Part shown: positions 35,630-45,550 of the stretch, piece after piece
How the letters are laid out: each line of letters opens with the position of its first letter
How positions within the stretch are numbered: the first letter of the stretch is position 1
Program-made: the position numbers and the translations under genes
The notes under the pieces: model-generated
Told to the model about the DNA's origin: nothing
Database searches by the model: none
What the model saw: only the letters and a program-made list of their open reading frames with translations
Origin: Sparassis latifolia
Taxonomy: Eukaryota; Basidiomycota; Agaricomycetes; Polyporales; Sparassidaceae
Reading direction: 5' to 3'
DNA length: 64,000 bases
Assembly (NCBI GenBank): GCA_018466975.1
Contig: CM031561.1
Coordinates: 1,736,001 to 1,800,000 of the forward strand

Positions 35630-36950
35630 GCAGCAGCACGCCAGAGGGCGTCGCCATCCTCGCGCGACATCTCTACCATCCGCCGCTCCGCGCCAGATCC
35701 CTCAATTCTCCACCACGCATACACATTGCCTAAGGGATCATCCCGGGTTGCGCAATTGACCGCAACGCAGCGCAATGAGGACATACGTTGTGCGAGCGTA
35801 TCTCGCAGCTTATCTTGGTGCTGTTCCTCCCCTTCTATGTGAGAGACACGGATACAGATCACGTCCAGTGGGGCGGGGAGCGGAAGTATGGTAGCCTGCC
35901 GCAAATGAATTGTCAACTCAACACTGCTTCAAACTCACGACGATCAAGCATGCTCACCAGCCAGTCCGAAATATCCATTCTCAGATACAACTTCAAAGTG
36001 AGATACTGAAGCTGCGGGGACAACTCGGCAATGCGCTGCCACAGAAGTACAGGTGGTTCTCTGCGGATGACAAGACAAAGTACCACGGGTCGGACATATA
36101 GCAAAACGCAAAGCGCTGGCTCAATCTCTACTGCGGGAGTTGTAGGGTTCATATATAAGAGCTCCAGGGTTACATGATGGATGGTGCGCACAGAGGGCCG
36201 GGAATTCTGCAAACTATGCATGGCACCTGTGGCTGGCCGGCAGTAATTGGTAGCCTGGTACACCAAGTGCTCGAGGTTGGGAAATGCATGCATGAAGACG
36301 ATCGAAGGTATCTGGACGAAATTAAGAGCAAGGTGTCGACATGCCAGCCATTGCGGACCTGCATAGCATCCTCCTGACGGCGTGTCGTCCTCAATGATAG
36401 CCCAACTGATCTCGAGGTGCTCTGCATTTTGCAGAGGCAGGTGAGATAGACGCAAGGGAAAATGGTCGCCGGTAAGTGAGACTTTGCGCGGCTTGCTACG
36501 GAACTTAGAGAGCATCTCATATAAGGCGTCTCCGACCCTGTGCAGTTTGACTTCATCGATCCCTTCGAGCGCAGCGAGTGCATCGCCGATGCGCGGCTCC
36601 AGCTGTATAAGACTTTCCGAATAATACATGCCGATCGATCTAAGACTCCGAGCATGCTCGAGAACGTCCGCGAGGAGGTGTGCGTTAGTGAAATTCCCGT
36701 CTCCCAAAATGACTGAGAGACTTTTGAAGGAAAGCATGTGAGCCGACGAGCCACTAAGCATGTACGTGCAGAAAGCAGTGAGTTGCCGGTGGTTTATCAG
36801 AGTGACGGAGGAGAGTGCCCGCGGCAGTGCGATGGCATGGAAGTGGCGGCTGGTCTCGGATAAAGACAGGGCATCGTATGGTCGGAGAAGTGAGATGATG
36901 AGGAGCAGAACATCATCGTTGATGGTGAGCAGACTCATGTTCTCGAGCAT
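35626..36950 (-). CDS. F-box protein, copy A of an inverted pair
   Basis: Two exons, 36950-35958 and 35895-35626, joined over a 62-base intron (donor GTGAGC, acceptor GGCAG), 420 residues. The N-terminal F-box-like helix set is INDDVLLLIISLLRPYDALSLSETSRHFHAIALPRALSS. The rest has the leucine-rich, irregular layout of Agaricomycete F-box proteins and ends YAWWRIEGSGAE..., as in other family members. Such proteins usually bind Skp1 and choose targets for SCF ubiquitin ligases; the substrate is unknown. It is closely similar along its whole length to copy B at 37857-39169 on the other strand. I start at the ATG at 36950; 36938 is an alternative. Confidence 0.78.
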
Positions 36951-37194
36951 AGATCGTCTGTAAACGTGAACAAAGGTGAAGTCGACGTCAAGCTCGGGAG
37001 TCGACGATGACCGTGACCGTGACTTGTTCGCTGTGTCGGTACCACAGTGACAGCTGTGTGACCGATCGCGTGCTCGGGATTTCCTCGGAAGGTAACATTC
37101 CTTGAACGTTCGCTCTCTCTGCTGCGATGGTGACCACGATGGAGTTTCGCTGCCATCGCCGTGGTCCTCTAACCGACCTACATCGCATGACTTG

Positions 37195-37670
37195 CACGGT
37201 CCTCCCGTACACATTGTAGTCACTGGTACGACAGATGAAATTTGGGATGGCCGTTGCGGAAGAGCTGTCCTTCAAAGGTTTCAGCATAATTTTTGACATG
37301 GCAGGAATGAGGGCAAGATGCGTACGGTGGAGGAAACTATCCGTGCGATGGGAGATTGCGACTCTGATGTCTGCTATTCCATAGCAGATGCAACCCAGTC
37401 AAGTCTTGCTTTCTCAGGTATTGTGAAGCAGTATAAAGCTCTGAACGTTGCCTTGGTCGTTCATATGTTGGAGGATCGTTCCTCAGCCGCCAGTGGTATG
37501 TGCTTCGAGTACATATCCGTGGGCCAGGCACGCTCCGGGAGCTTCGGGGTGGATTTCTGGTTCGTGTGGGCAGTGCTGGCAAGGGCTGTATGTCGGTGGG
37601 GGTACGGGTGATGCATTGAAGAGGGGATCATGGAGACATTTACTGTCAAAGAGATTGACTGCATTTTCAG
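37195..37670 (+). pseudogene. Decayed, internally deleted copy of the ketoreductase-like SDR gene
   Basis: Compared with the intact SDR at 39891-40949, the relic shows HGPPVHIVVTG (intact HGPPAYAIVTG), then in other frames MAVAEELSFKGFSIIF (AVAQELYNKGFNLIL) and EGKMRTVEETIRAMG (EEKMRSVVESIRATG). It continues YSIADATQSS...YKALNVALVVH (YFIADASQQG...YKDLNITLVIH). It then jumps to MCFEYISVGQARS (VRFEYAAVGEVRS) and TFTVKEIDCIF (KYVVKEIDQIL). The Rossmann glycines are interrupted by frame changes and the catalytic YxxxK block is missing, so it cannot encode a working enzyme. It fills the spacer between the two F-box genes. Confidence 0.75.
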
Positions 37671-37856
37671 GACAAGAACCAGTAGAATTTTACAGCAGAA
37701 CAATCTAGATGTAGCGATCGGTCACACCGTGACGTGGAACGGTCACGGGATACTGACCAGTGCCTTCACGTGTGACGTAGTCGGTTCGAATTCATCCGTT
37801 CTCTGTCACGGTTCACGGTGATTTATTTAAAGCTTGAATCTCTTCTACTCGAGGAC

Positions 37857-39169
37857 ATGAATCTGTCCACCATCGACGAGGACGTCCTGCTCCTCATCAT
37901 CTCACTTCTCCGATCATACGATGCCCTGTCTTTATCCGAGACCAGCCGCCACTTCCATGCCGTCGCACTGCCGCGGGCACTCTCCTCCGTCACTCTGATA
38001 AACCATCAGCAACTCACTGCTTTCTGCACATACATGCTTAGTGGCTCGTCGGCTCGCATGCGTTTTTTGAAAAGTCTCTCGGTCACTTTGGGAGACGGGA
38101 ATTTCACTAACGCGCACCTCCTTGCGGACCTGCTGGAGCATGCTCAGAGTCTTACCTCGATCACCGTCCGCAATGCGGTGAGTTTCATGCAGAGCGAACC
38201 GCGCATCGGCGATGCACTCGCCGCGCTCGAAGGAATTAACGACATCGAGCTAACGGCGGTCGAAAGTACCGTGCATGAGATGCTCTCTAAGTTCCGTAGC
38301 AAGCCGCGCAAAGTCTCACTTACCGGCCGCGATTTTCCCTTGCGTCTATCTCACCTGCCTCTGCAAAATGCAGAGTACCTCGAGGTCAGTTGTGCTATCA
38401 TTGAGGACGACATGCCGTCAGGAGGATGCTATGCAGGTCCGCAATGGCTGGCATGTCGATACATTGCTCTTAATTTGGTCCAGATACCTTCGATCGTCTT
38501 CATGCATGCATTTCCCAACCTCGAGCACCTGCACTGCTTCGCTACCAATGTCTCCTCGCCAGCCACACGCACCGTGCATAGTTCACAGAACTTCCGGCAC
38601 ATTGTGCGCCCCATCCATTGTGTAACCCTGAGGCTCTTATGTACGAACCACATGCCTCCCGAAGCAGAGATTGAGCGAGCGCTTTGCGTTTTGCGATATG
38701 TCCGACCCGCAGTACTATATCTTGTCATCCATCTCGTACCGCCTGCACTTCTGTGGCAGCGCATTGTCGAGCTGTCTCCGCAGCTTCAGTATCTCACTTT
38801 GAAGTTGTATCTGAGAATGGATATTTCGGACTGGCTGGTGAGCATGCTTGATCATCGTGAGTTTGAAGCCGTGTTGAGTTGACCATTCGTTTGCGGCAGG
38901 CTACCATACTTCCGCTCCTCGCCCCACTGGACGTGCTCTGTATCCGTGTCTCTCTCATGGAGCAGCAGGAGCAGCACCAAGATGAGCTGCGAGTCGCACT
39001 TGCACAATATATGTCCTCATTGCGCTATCTCGCAATAAATTGCCTAAGCCTGGATGATCCCTTGGGCAAAGTGTATGCGTGGTGGAGAATTGAGGGATCT
39101 GGCGCGGAGCAGCGGGTGGTGGAGATGCCGCGGGAGGTTGGCGACGCCCTCTGGCGTGCTGCCGCATGA
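37857..39169 (+). CDS. F-box protein, copy B of an inverted pair
   Basis: Exons 37857-38837 and 38900-39169 with a 62-base intron in the same place as in copy A, 416 residues. F-box-like start at STIDEDVLLLIISLLRSYD; C-terminal block VYAWWRIEGSGAEQRVVEM. If the intron is not recognised, the frame appears to stop after FEAVLS and resume in another frame; the intron removes this. Differences from copy A are mostly substitutions without disruption, so both may be active. Substrate and role unknown. Start chosen at the ATG that aligns with copy A. Confidence 0.78.
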
Positions 39170-39890
39170 ATCGTGACGCGAGCTAATGGACTGCGCCCCT
39201 TCTGCCTGCGTGAGGCGTATCTCCCTGACTGGGCTTTGACGTCGTTGTGGATCGGTTTTCTTCAGGACCTGAATCAACGGCGATTAAGCCATTCGCTTCC
39301 TGGCGATTCACGGTGTTCTCTACTACTATTGCACTTGATGGTTCAAATGCGACGATACCTGCGCCGGATTTTGAGCTCCCTCTTCTCATATCTCCACAAG
39401 CGCTCCAGGCTGGACTTTCAATCGCTTGTCGATTTTCTTTACAATCTGTGCAATTACGTTGATACACACCAGAATCACCCAACTTTTCCTAGTCTTTTCA
39501 GTTCTACATCTAGAATTTCATTTACCGTTCTAGGCACGTATATCTGCGGGGAGATATGCCATCACATGTACTCAGTAGGAGCGTTGCGATTGATTGGCTT
39601 CTTGTTCGCCAGTAGTAACAAACCCATAAGTCTTCTTTAAACATGCAGCTTGAAGTTTTAGGTCGAGAGCCAGAAAAATATTGAGATATGTCACGATTTC
39701 CGTAGTATCTGGTCCTTACATGATGTGCACCGCGAAGAGGAGAATACCTCTTTGTATCGACTCGCCGGCTGTCGTTACTAGAAATGCTAGCATACACACA
39801 TGGCTCCGCCAAGCTCTTGCGACATCTCCACCAGCGAGCATCTGGAATACTAGTAGTACAAGGGTCCTAAAATCCGTTGAAACACATACA
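39170..39890. other. Intergenic, no gene seen
   Basis: Space between the convergent ends of F-box gene B and the SDR gene. It contains an open frame at 39173-39640 without coding character. Confidence 0.45.
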
Positions 39891-40949
39891 TTACGCCTTC
39901 TTCTCACCGAGCGCGAGTATCTGGTCGATCTCCTTCACCACATACTTCTCCACGACCGTCTCCCCCAGCAACTCCACGATCCACTGCATATACGCATGCG
40001 GCATGTACGGCGCGTACCGCCTCCACCCACAGCCGACGCGCTTGACGAGCGAGCGCGCGAAGCGCTCCGCCGACGGGGAGCTGACGCGGATTTGCACGGG
40101 GTGCGTCTGCGAGCGCACCTCGCCGACAGCGGCGTACTCGAACCGCACGCCGGACGCGCCGTCCCACACGCGCTCGTCAACGTCGAGCCCGCGCGCGAGA
40201 GCCTGGAGGAACCGTTTTGAGGACGCGTACAGCGCAAACCGCGGCGGGGACACGTCTGCGCCCTGCGAGCCGACGAATTGCACGAGGACGGGCCCGTGCG
40301 CGGCCGACGCGCGGAGCGAGGGGAGAAGCGCACGCGTGAGGAGGAGTGGGAAGAGCGCGTTCATCTGCACGATTCCCAGCAGCTCCGACTCAGTGAAGCC
40401 ATCGATTCTACCGAATTTTTGACTCGTAAGGTTGAGCAAAGAAAATAAGAGGAGGGCTCACCTGCATCGTCTTGGCGACGAGCCTCCGACATTATGGATT
40501 ACAAGCGTGATGTTGAGGTCTTTATACCTTTCCGCGATGCTCACAAAATCAATGCCCTGCTGAGACGCGTCCGCGATGAAGTACCGCACGTCACGCAAGC
40601 CCGTCGCACGTATGCTCTCCACGACGCTGCGCATCTTCTCCTCGTTGCGACCGTGCAGAATCAAGTTAAAGCCCTTGTTGTACAGCTCCTGCGCGACAGC
40701 CCTCCCTATGCCGTCGGTGGCACCAGTGACTATGGCGTAAGCAGGAGGGCCGTGTAAGAATTTGTGCACGCCCGAGGGCCGGAGGAAATACAGCCAGACG
40801 AAGAGTGCGAAGCGGTAGACGATGGAGATGGAGAGCAGCACACCAATGACGGCAAATATCTCCACGACGGACAACATCTCAATTGATGATGTTGGGGAAG
40901 TGGGCAGCGACGACGAAGGGAAGGAATGGAGGACGTGAGATGGGCCCAT
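39891..40949 (-). CDS. Short-chain dehydrogenase, 3-ketoacyl reductase/HSD17B12-like
   Basis: NADP-dependent SDR similar to the microsomal very-long-chain 3-oxoacyl-CoA reductases (yeast Ifa38, animal HSD17B12) and HSDL1-type proteins. Exons 40949-40462 and 40407-39891 give 334 residues. An N-terminal membrane segment (EIFAVIGVLLSISIVYRFALFVW) precedes the Rossmann motif VTGATDGIGRAVAQEL. HGRNEEKM follows, then HNVGGS in place of NNVG, MNALFPLLLTRALLPSL and the catalytic SQGADVSP...YASSK (Ser, Tyr, Lys present). The C-terminus VVKEIDQILALGEKKA ends in basic residues but not a strict KKxx. Start at 40949 or 40877. A decayed copy lies between the F-box genes. Divergent from PEX14. Confidence 0.85.
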
Positions 40950-41085
40950 GCAGCTGCATGATGATTGCTCCCAGCTTCTATGTTTAGCAGATCAGCAGAC
41001 GCCCATAATGTTACAGCTATCACGTGCCTCAGTGCGCCCGTGCCGAGCGACATCGACATATCCTTGCTCGCTCACCGACAGGACG
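40950..41085. promoter_or_regulatory. Short bidirectional promoter of SDR and PEX14
   Basis: Only 136 bases separate the SDR and PEX14 start codons (208 if the SDR starts at 40877), so both transcripts must start within it. It contains a CACGTG near 41031. Co-regulation of a fatty-acid-type reductase and a peroxisome import factor is possible but not shown. Confidence 0.5.
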
Positions 41086-42366
41086 ATGCCTGACGACGCC
41101 GACGACCAATCCAGCGTGCCATCTGCCGACCCTAATGTTCCGCCGACGCCCTCCATTTCAGACACTCAGGCAGCAAACCTGCAAGTGAACACCCAGGTCG
41201 CGGTGGACCGCACCGAGCTCCTCGAGAAAGCGCGTTCATTCCTCAGCTCGCCCCAGGTCGTGCACGAAGACACCGCAGCGAAGCGAAGGTTCCTAGCAGA
41301 GAAAGGTCTGAGTGATGCGGAGGTGGACGGGCTCCTGCGGGAAGTGGTGAGAGGCTCCATCGAGACGCACAGTACTAAGGACTAAGTGTGCCCAGCCTGC
41401 AGCAGTGCCGCTAGTGCCGCCACGGACGTATCCGCAGCCTCCACCGTCCAACCTGCCTAACCTTCTTGCCGGCGTAACGAGGATACTCAGCTGGATCGCG
41501 GGGGGGTCCGTGGGGCTGTTGTTACTGTATTTCGTGAGTGAGACATTTCACGAATGAATGCTAATCCATTTGACCGACGCGTCGCAATAGAAATTTATTT
41601 ATCCACGACTATCGCAGTCATACCACGCGCGGCATGCTCTACGCAGTCACCAGAGGAACCTGCTGGGCAAGCTCACAGATTCAGTGACTGCTTTGAAGAC
41701 GACCCAGACCGAGACCTTCGTCATCCTTCCCCAAGCAGAACCTTTCAAGGATCCTGCGCAGTACGGAGACTGTCATACCTTGGACGAGTTTGTTGCTGCA
41801 AGTAAGGATAGTCGGGATTTACCGCCTTTCAGCCTCCTACGATGTGCCATTGAGGGCTTGGTCTCGCAAGATCAAAAACCTACAACCGAAGACATCTTCC
41901 AAACACTGGAATCCAAGTTGCCTTGGCTGAAGTCGGAAGAGGAGGGAGTCCAATTCGAAGTACGTGAGTTAAATACACCAAAAATTGGTGAGAATCTGAC
42001 AACGTGCAGGCAAAGCTCTGGGAGACCCTCTCCATGAGCCCCGTGTTCCGCCACGAAGACACAGATGGTACCTCTGTATGGTCCTACCACCCTCCTATAC
42101 CACCGCCGCTTCCACCTCTCATGTCGTCATTACATTCCCTGACAGAGGCGCTTCCCGAAAGCATGCCGCAGGCCAGCCACTACCAGCACACGCTGGAAGC
42201 CCTTTCTAGTCTCACGGGCTACATCTCTGCTCACACGTACTCGTACGCGCTTCCGCGCACAAACTTCCGGCTCGGGGTTGCGTCCCCTGACCCTCAGCTG
42301 CATCCCGAAGAGGAGGACGTGCGCAAGGAAATTCGAGCGCTGAAGGGGCTCGTGCTCAACCGGTGA
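41086..42366 (+). CDS. PEX14: Peroxin 14, peroxisomal import docking protein
   Basis: Docking factor at the peroxisome membrane that binds Pex5 with its cargo. Exons 41086-41346, 41396-41533, 41591-41959 and 42010-42366 give 374 residues. The conserved N-terminal domain reads DRTELLEKARSFLSSPQVV...KRRFLAEKGLSDAEVDGLLREV, with the aromatic/leucine pattern that binds WxxxF motifs of Pex5. It is followed by a proline-rich stretch, a hydrophobic segment (LSWIAGGSVGLLLLYF) and a C-terminal region with amphipathic helices. Upstream in-frame codons run to 40948, but the ATG at 41086 begins the natural protein (MPDDADDQSS). Confidence 0.9.
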
Positions 42367-43191
42367 CGCTGCTCTCGTGCGCTTCATGTTATGCCACACT
42401 GACTTGACGCCCCCGGCAGCCGCTCGTTTATGCCTGCGATTCCCAGGCCGCCTTCGGTGCCCCGCCGTGACGTTGCCTCGACGTCTTGAAGATGGCGTTC
42501 GGGATGCGTCTGGACACGATGATTGGCCGGAGTCACGCCCGCTTTCGCCGCGAGGAGCATGGTGCCAGGCGCACAGATTTGACGTGTGTTCGAGAGTCAT
42601 GGGGTGTGGGAGACACTCTACACTTTTCTGTTCTGTGATTGCATCCATCTTTTGAGATCAAGCATTGTGTTCCGATAGCTCTTTGAGAGGTCTAGAGTGG
42701 CGAGAGTTTGGGGAAGAGCGATATACCATCTTCAATCTAGCTTCCCTTACCTCGAGAGTGGAGTGCTCTCACTGCTGTGACGTTCTATCTGCGGCCTTGC
42801 AAAGCCCATCGGGAACTTAAGAACGCTGAGATGCAGAAGTCACATCACGGAGACAACGCGGGGATCACGTGCAAATCAGCAGGAGGACGTATGCCAGTGC
42901 GCATTACCTTCGCCATCAGTACTTATACCGGCATCAACTTGTGTTCTTTTTCTGGAGAATTCCTGGCAATGCGATCCCACATCGAAGAACTCTGTTCAGC
43001 AATGGACCCGGGCGAGAAAGCGCGGAAAACGTACAGTAGGTTAAGCTTTTGCTAAGCCAAGGGCAAGGCACTGGTCCCGTTCACAACATATAGGGGACAT
43101 TCCGATCCCATGTTATCCGCCACCCCTCTAATGCCCGCCGTTAAATTCCCGCCGCCCGCTTTCTGGAGCTCTTTTGCACCTCCTGCTCGCC
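42367..43191. other. Intergenic, no gene seen
   Basis: 825 bases between PEX14 and the GT61 gene; small frames only, none with coding character. Confidence 0.5.
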
Positions 43192-44994
43192 ATGGGCGTG
43201 CTACGAACTAGGACCATCCGCGACCTCCTGCTCGTGCTCCTGGGTGCGACAGCCATGCGCCTCGCGTCCAGCTTCTTCCAGATCTTCACCCAGGAGCAGT
43301 CCATCATCGTCAACACCCAGATCAGCTCCAGGATCATACCCCAAAACGACGTCCACGCCCCGGCCGCAGTCGTCGACCGCGGGCGCAAGCAGGTGCAGGA
43401 ACAGGTGAAGGAGCGCACCGCCCAGAAGTCGGTCGTAACAGAGATTGCAGACGTCTCGCATAACTTCCCCGAGACCACCATCGTCTCGCACGCTCCTGGC
43501 TGGACCGTCTTCCGCAATCTCTACATGTCCAATGGCACCCTCTTCGTTGTAACAAACGAACCACCAATGTCTTTCCCGGACATCCAGTACATCACTTCCA
43601 CCGGTCGGCCCGCAGAAGCGACAGAGGAGAGTGTCCGCGCCCGCATGCCCACCACCGACAACATGGACTTCATCACGCCCGCCCAAGCACGGTTGCGCTG
43701 GGGCAGCAACCCCGACCGCTGGGAGCGCAACAGGGTGTGGTCCGTCGAGGGCAACACCTTCCTCTTCAACGACCCGCACCAGTTCCTCGACCACTATTAC
43801 CACTTCTGCGCGGAGCTCCTCTTCGGCGCCTGGGCATTCTGGTCCGGCGCGTTCAAGGCCGTCGTCGACCCTTCCTCCGCCAGCCTCACCACCGCACCGC
43901 CAGTACAGCACGTCATCTTCGCGCACGCGGACGCCTACGGCTGGCGGGACGGGCCCGGCTTCAACTCGTACTTCATGCGCGCCGTCTTCCCATCGATCAC
44001 GGTCGAGGTCGAGGAAGACTGGGAGGACCGCATCGACTCGACGGTCTCCCCCGGCGCCCGAGCCCGCGCATGGCACTTCGACAACGTGCTCCTCGCGGAC
44101 CGCTCCGCCGCATTCCGCGGCGAGGCGTGCGGCTCGCGCACGCAGCGCACCGCGGCGGAGGCGGTCGAGCATATGCGTCGTGCGGGGAACCTCACCCGCT
44201 GGTGGTGGGAGCCCGTGCGCCGCGCGGTGCTCCGCTTCGCGGGCGTCGACGAGCGTGTGATGGACATTGGTGTGCGCGCGGAGCAGACTGCCGCGGCCCT
44301 TGGCAAGACGAGGCCGCAGCTTCTTGCAGGCGCATCTGCACCCCCGCTGCATCTCGGCCAGGACGTGGTCATCACGTATATCTCCCGGCAGGGGTCGAAG
44401 CGCCATCTGATAGAGGGTCATCATGAAGCACTAGTCACGGCCTTGACGGAGATGTGCAGGCGTCACGGGTGGGAGCTTAACATCGTGCAGGCGGAGAGGC
44501 TGAGCATGGAGCAGCAGCTGGAGTTGGCGGCACGCACCACGGTATGTCCACCCACCGTGATAGTTTTCCCCTTCGGTTGATCCAATCTCTCGTAGATCAT
44601 GCTAGGTGTGCACGGGAATGGCTTAACGGTGGGTAACCCGCAAACGTCTGCGTGCCCTGTTCACTGACAGTACACACTGTTCAGCATCTTATCATGATGC
44701 CCGTCACGCCCATCTCGGCCGTCATCGAGATTTTCTACCCGACCGGGTTTGCGCACGACTATCAGTGGACGACACACGCCCTGGGCATGCGACACTTCGC
44801 CGTGTGGAACGATACGTGCGTCCCGCCTTCAATCTATAGCTCCTAAATTCAATCTTCACCTCCACACAGATACCATACGGTGCCCGACAAACCAGACCCC
44901 AACTACCCCGAAGGCTTCCAGGGCACGCAGATCCCCGTCTACCCGCCAACGATAACCCAAATCATCGAGGACCGCATCGCGGGGCGAGTATGAC
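43192..44994 (+). CDS. Glycosyltransferase family 61 (EOGT/xylosyltransferase-like)
   Basis: Golgi or ER type II membrane glycosyltransferase of the GT61/DUF563 family. Exons 43192-44541, 44596-44628 (33 bases), 44685-44815 and 44880-44994 give 542 residues. After a short cytosolic start comes a signal anchor (IRDLLLVLLGATAMRLAS). The catalytic region has NTFLFNDPHQFLDHYYHFCAELLFGAW and VVITYISRQGSKRHLIE. The family motif GVHGNGLTHLIMM is split over two introns. The C-terminus has FYPTGFAHDYQW and NYPEGFQGTQIPVYPP. The donor is probably a nucleotide sugar used for N- or O-glycans; the exact sugar cannot be told. Frames antisense to this GC-rich gene are shadows. Confidence 0.9.
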
Positions 44995-45550
44995 GTCGTT
45001 CTCGCCTACACATCGATCCTCTATGTTACGAATCCATCTAGCCTGTACGCATATCTCCTAGATCTTACGTGGCCCGCCCTGCCAGGACACTAGCGCACAC
45101 ATTGTTGTATTCCCGGGACTTTGTGTATTCTTGTTTTTTTTTCTCCCCTGGTATCGTGGTTGTTTCGATGCTGGACCTGTACTCTTAATGCTCTGGACCA
45201 TACTATACATACCTCCTGTCATTGGCGTAATGATGCTTTCGTGCTCTACCGTGAATCAATTGCACTTGTCTTCGGTGAGAGCAGCGCGTGATGCCCTCGG
45301 AATGCGGATTATGTGTGAGTACTATATCACAGCAGATCAACTATGCGGGCTACTAAGATAGCGGAGAGAAAGGCCAGACAGATGGCAATCAGAGGTGGGG
45401 TAGAGTACGGAGGACCAGCGGATGTTTCATGAATTGATACAACAAGTGATGACAGCGACAACAGTTGCAGGGTAGACGAGCGAGATTCAGAGGCAGACTG
45501 AGGCAAGTAGTTGCATGATGACGAGAGCCTTCATTCACTGGCAGCAGTGT

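Larger units (their letters stand above)
35626..39169. repeat. Inverted duplication of an F-box gene with ~0.6 kb spacer
   Basis: The F-box gene occurs twice in opposite directions, with similarity over both exons, the intron and part of the 5' flank. For example GCGATCGGTCACAC lies upstream of both, near 37063-37076 (minus strand) and 37713-37726. The arms stop near 37080 and 37715. The spacer is almost exactly the decayed SDR copy. Both copies are open, so the duplication is recent or under selection. Confidence 0.75.

Noticed and set aside
38838..38899. Apparent stop and frameshift in both F-box copies after FEAVLS
   Set aside because: A 62-base intron with donor GTGAGC and acceptor GGCAG joins the two frames exactly in both copies, so neither gene is broken.
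40948..41085. Earlier start for PEX14
   Set aside because: The frame is open upstream, but the sequence is unlike Pex14 and would run through the SDR promoter; the ATG at 41086 fits the family.
43201..44424. Long antisense frame over the GT61 gene
   Set aside because: It is the mirror of a GC-rich coding exon, with compositional bias and no domain; the plus strand has family motifs and spliced ends.
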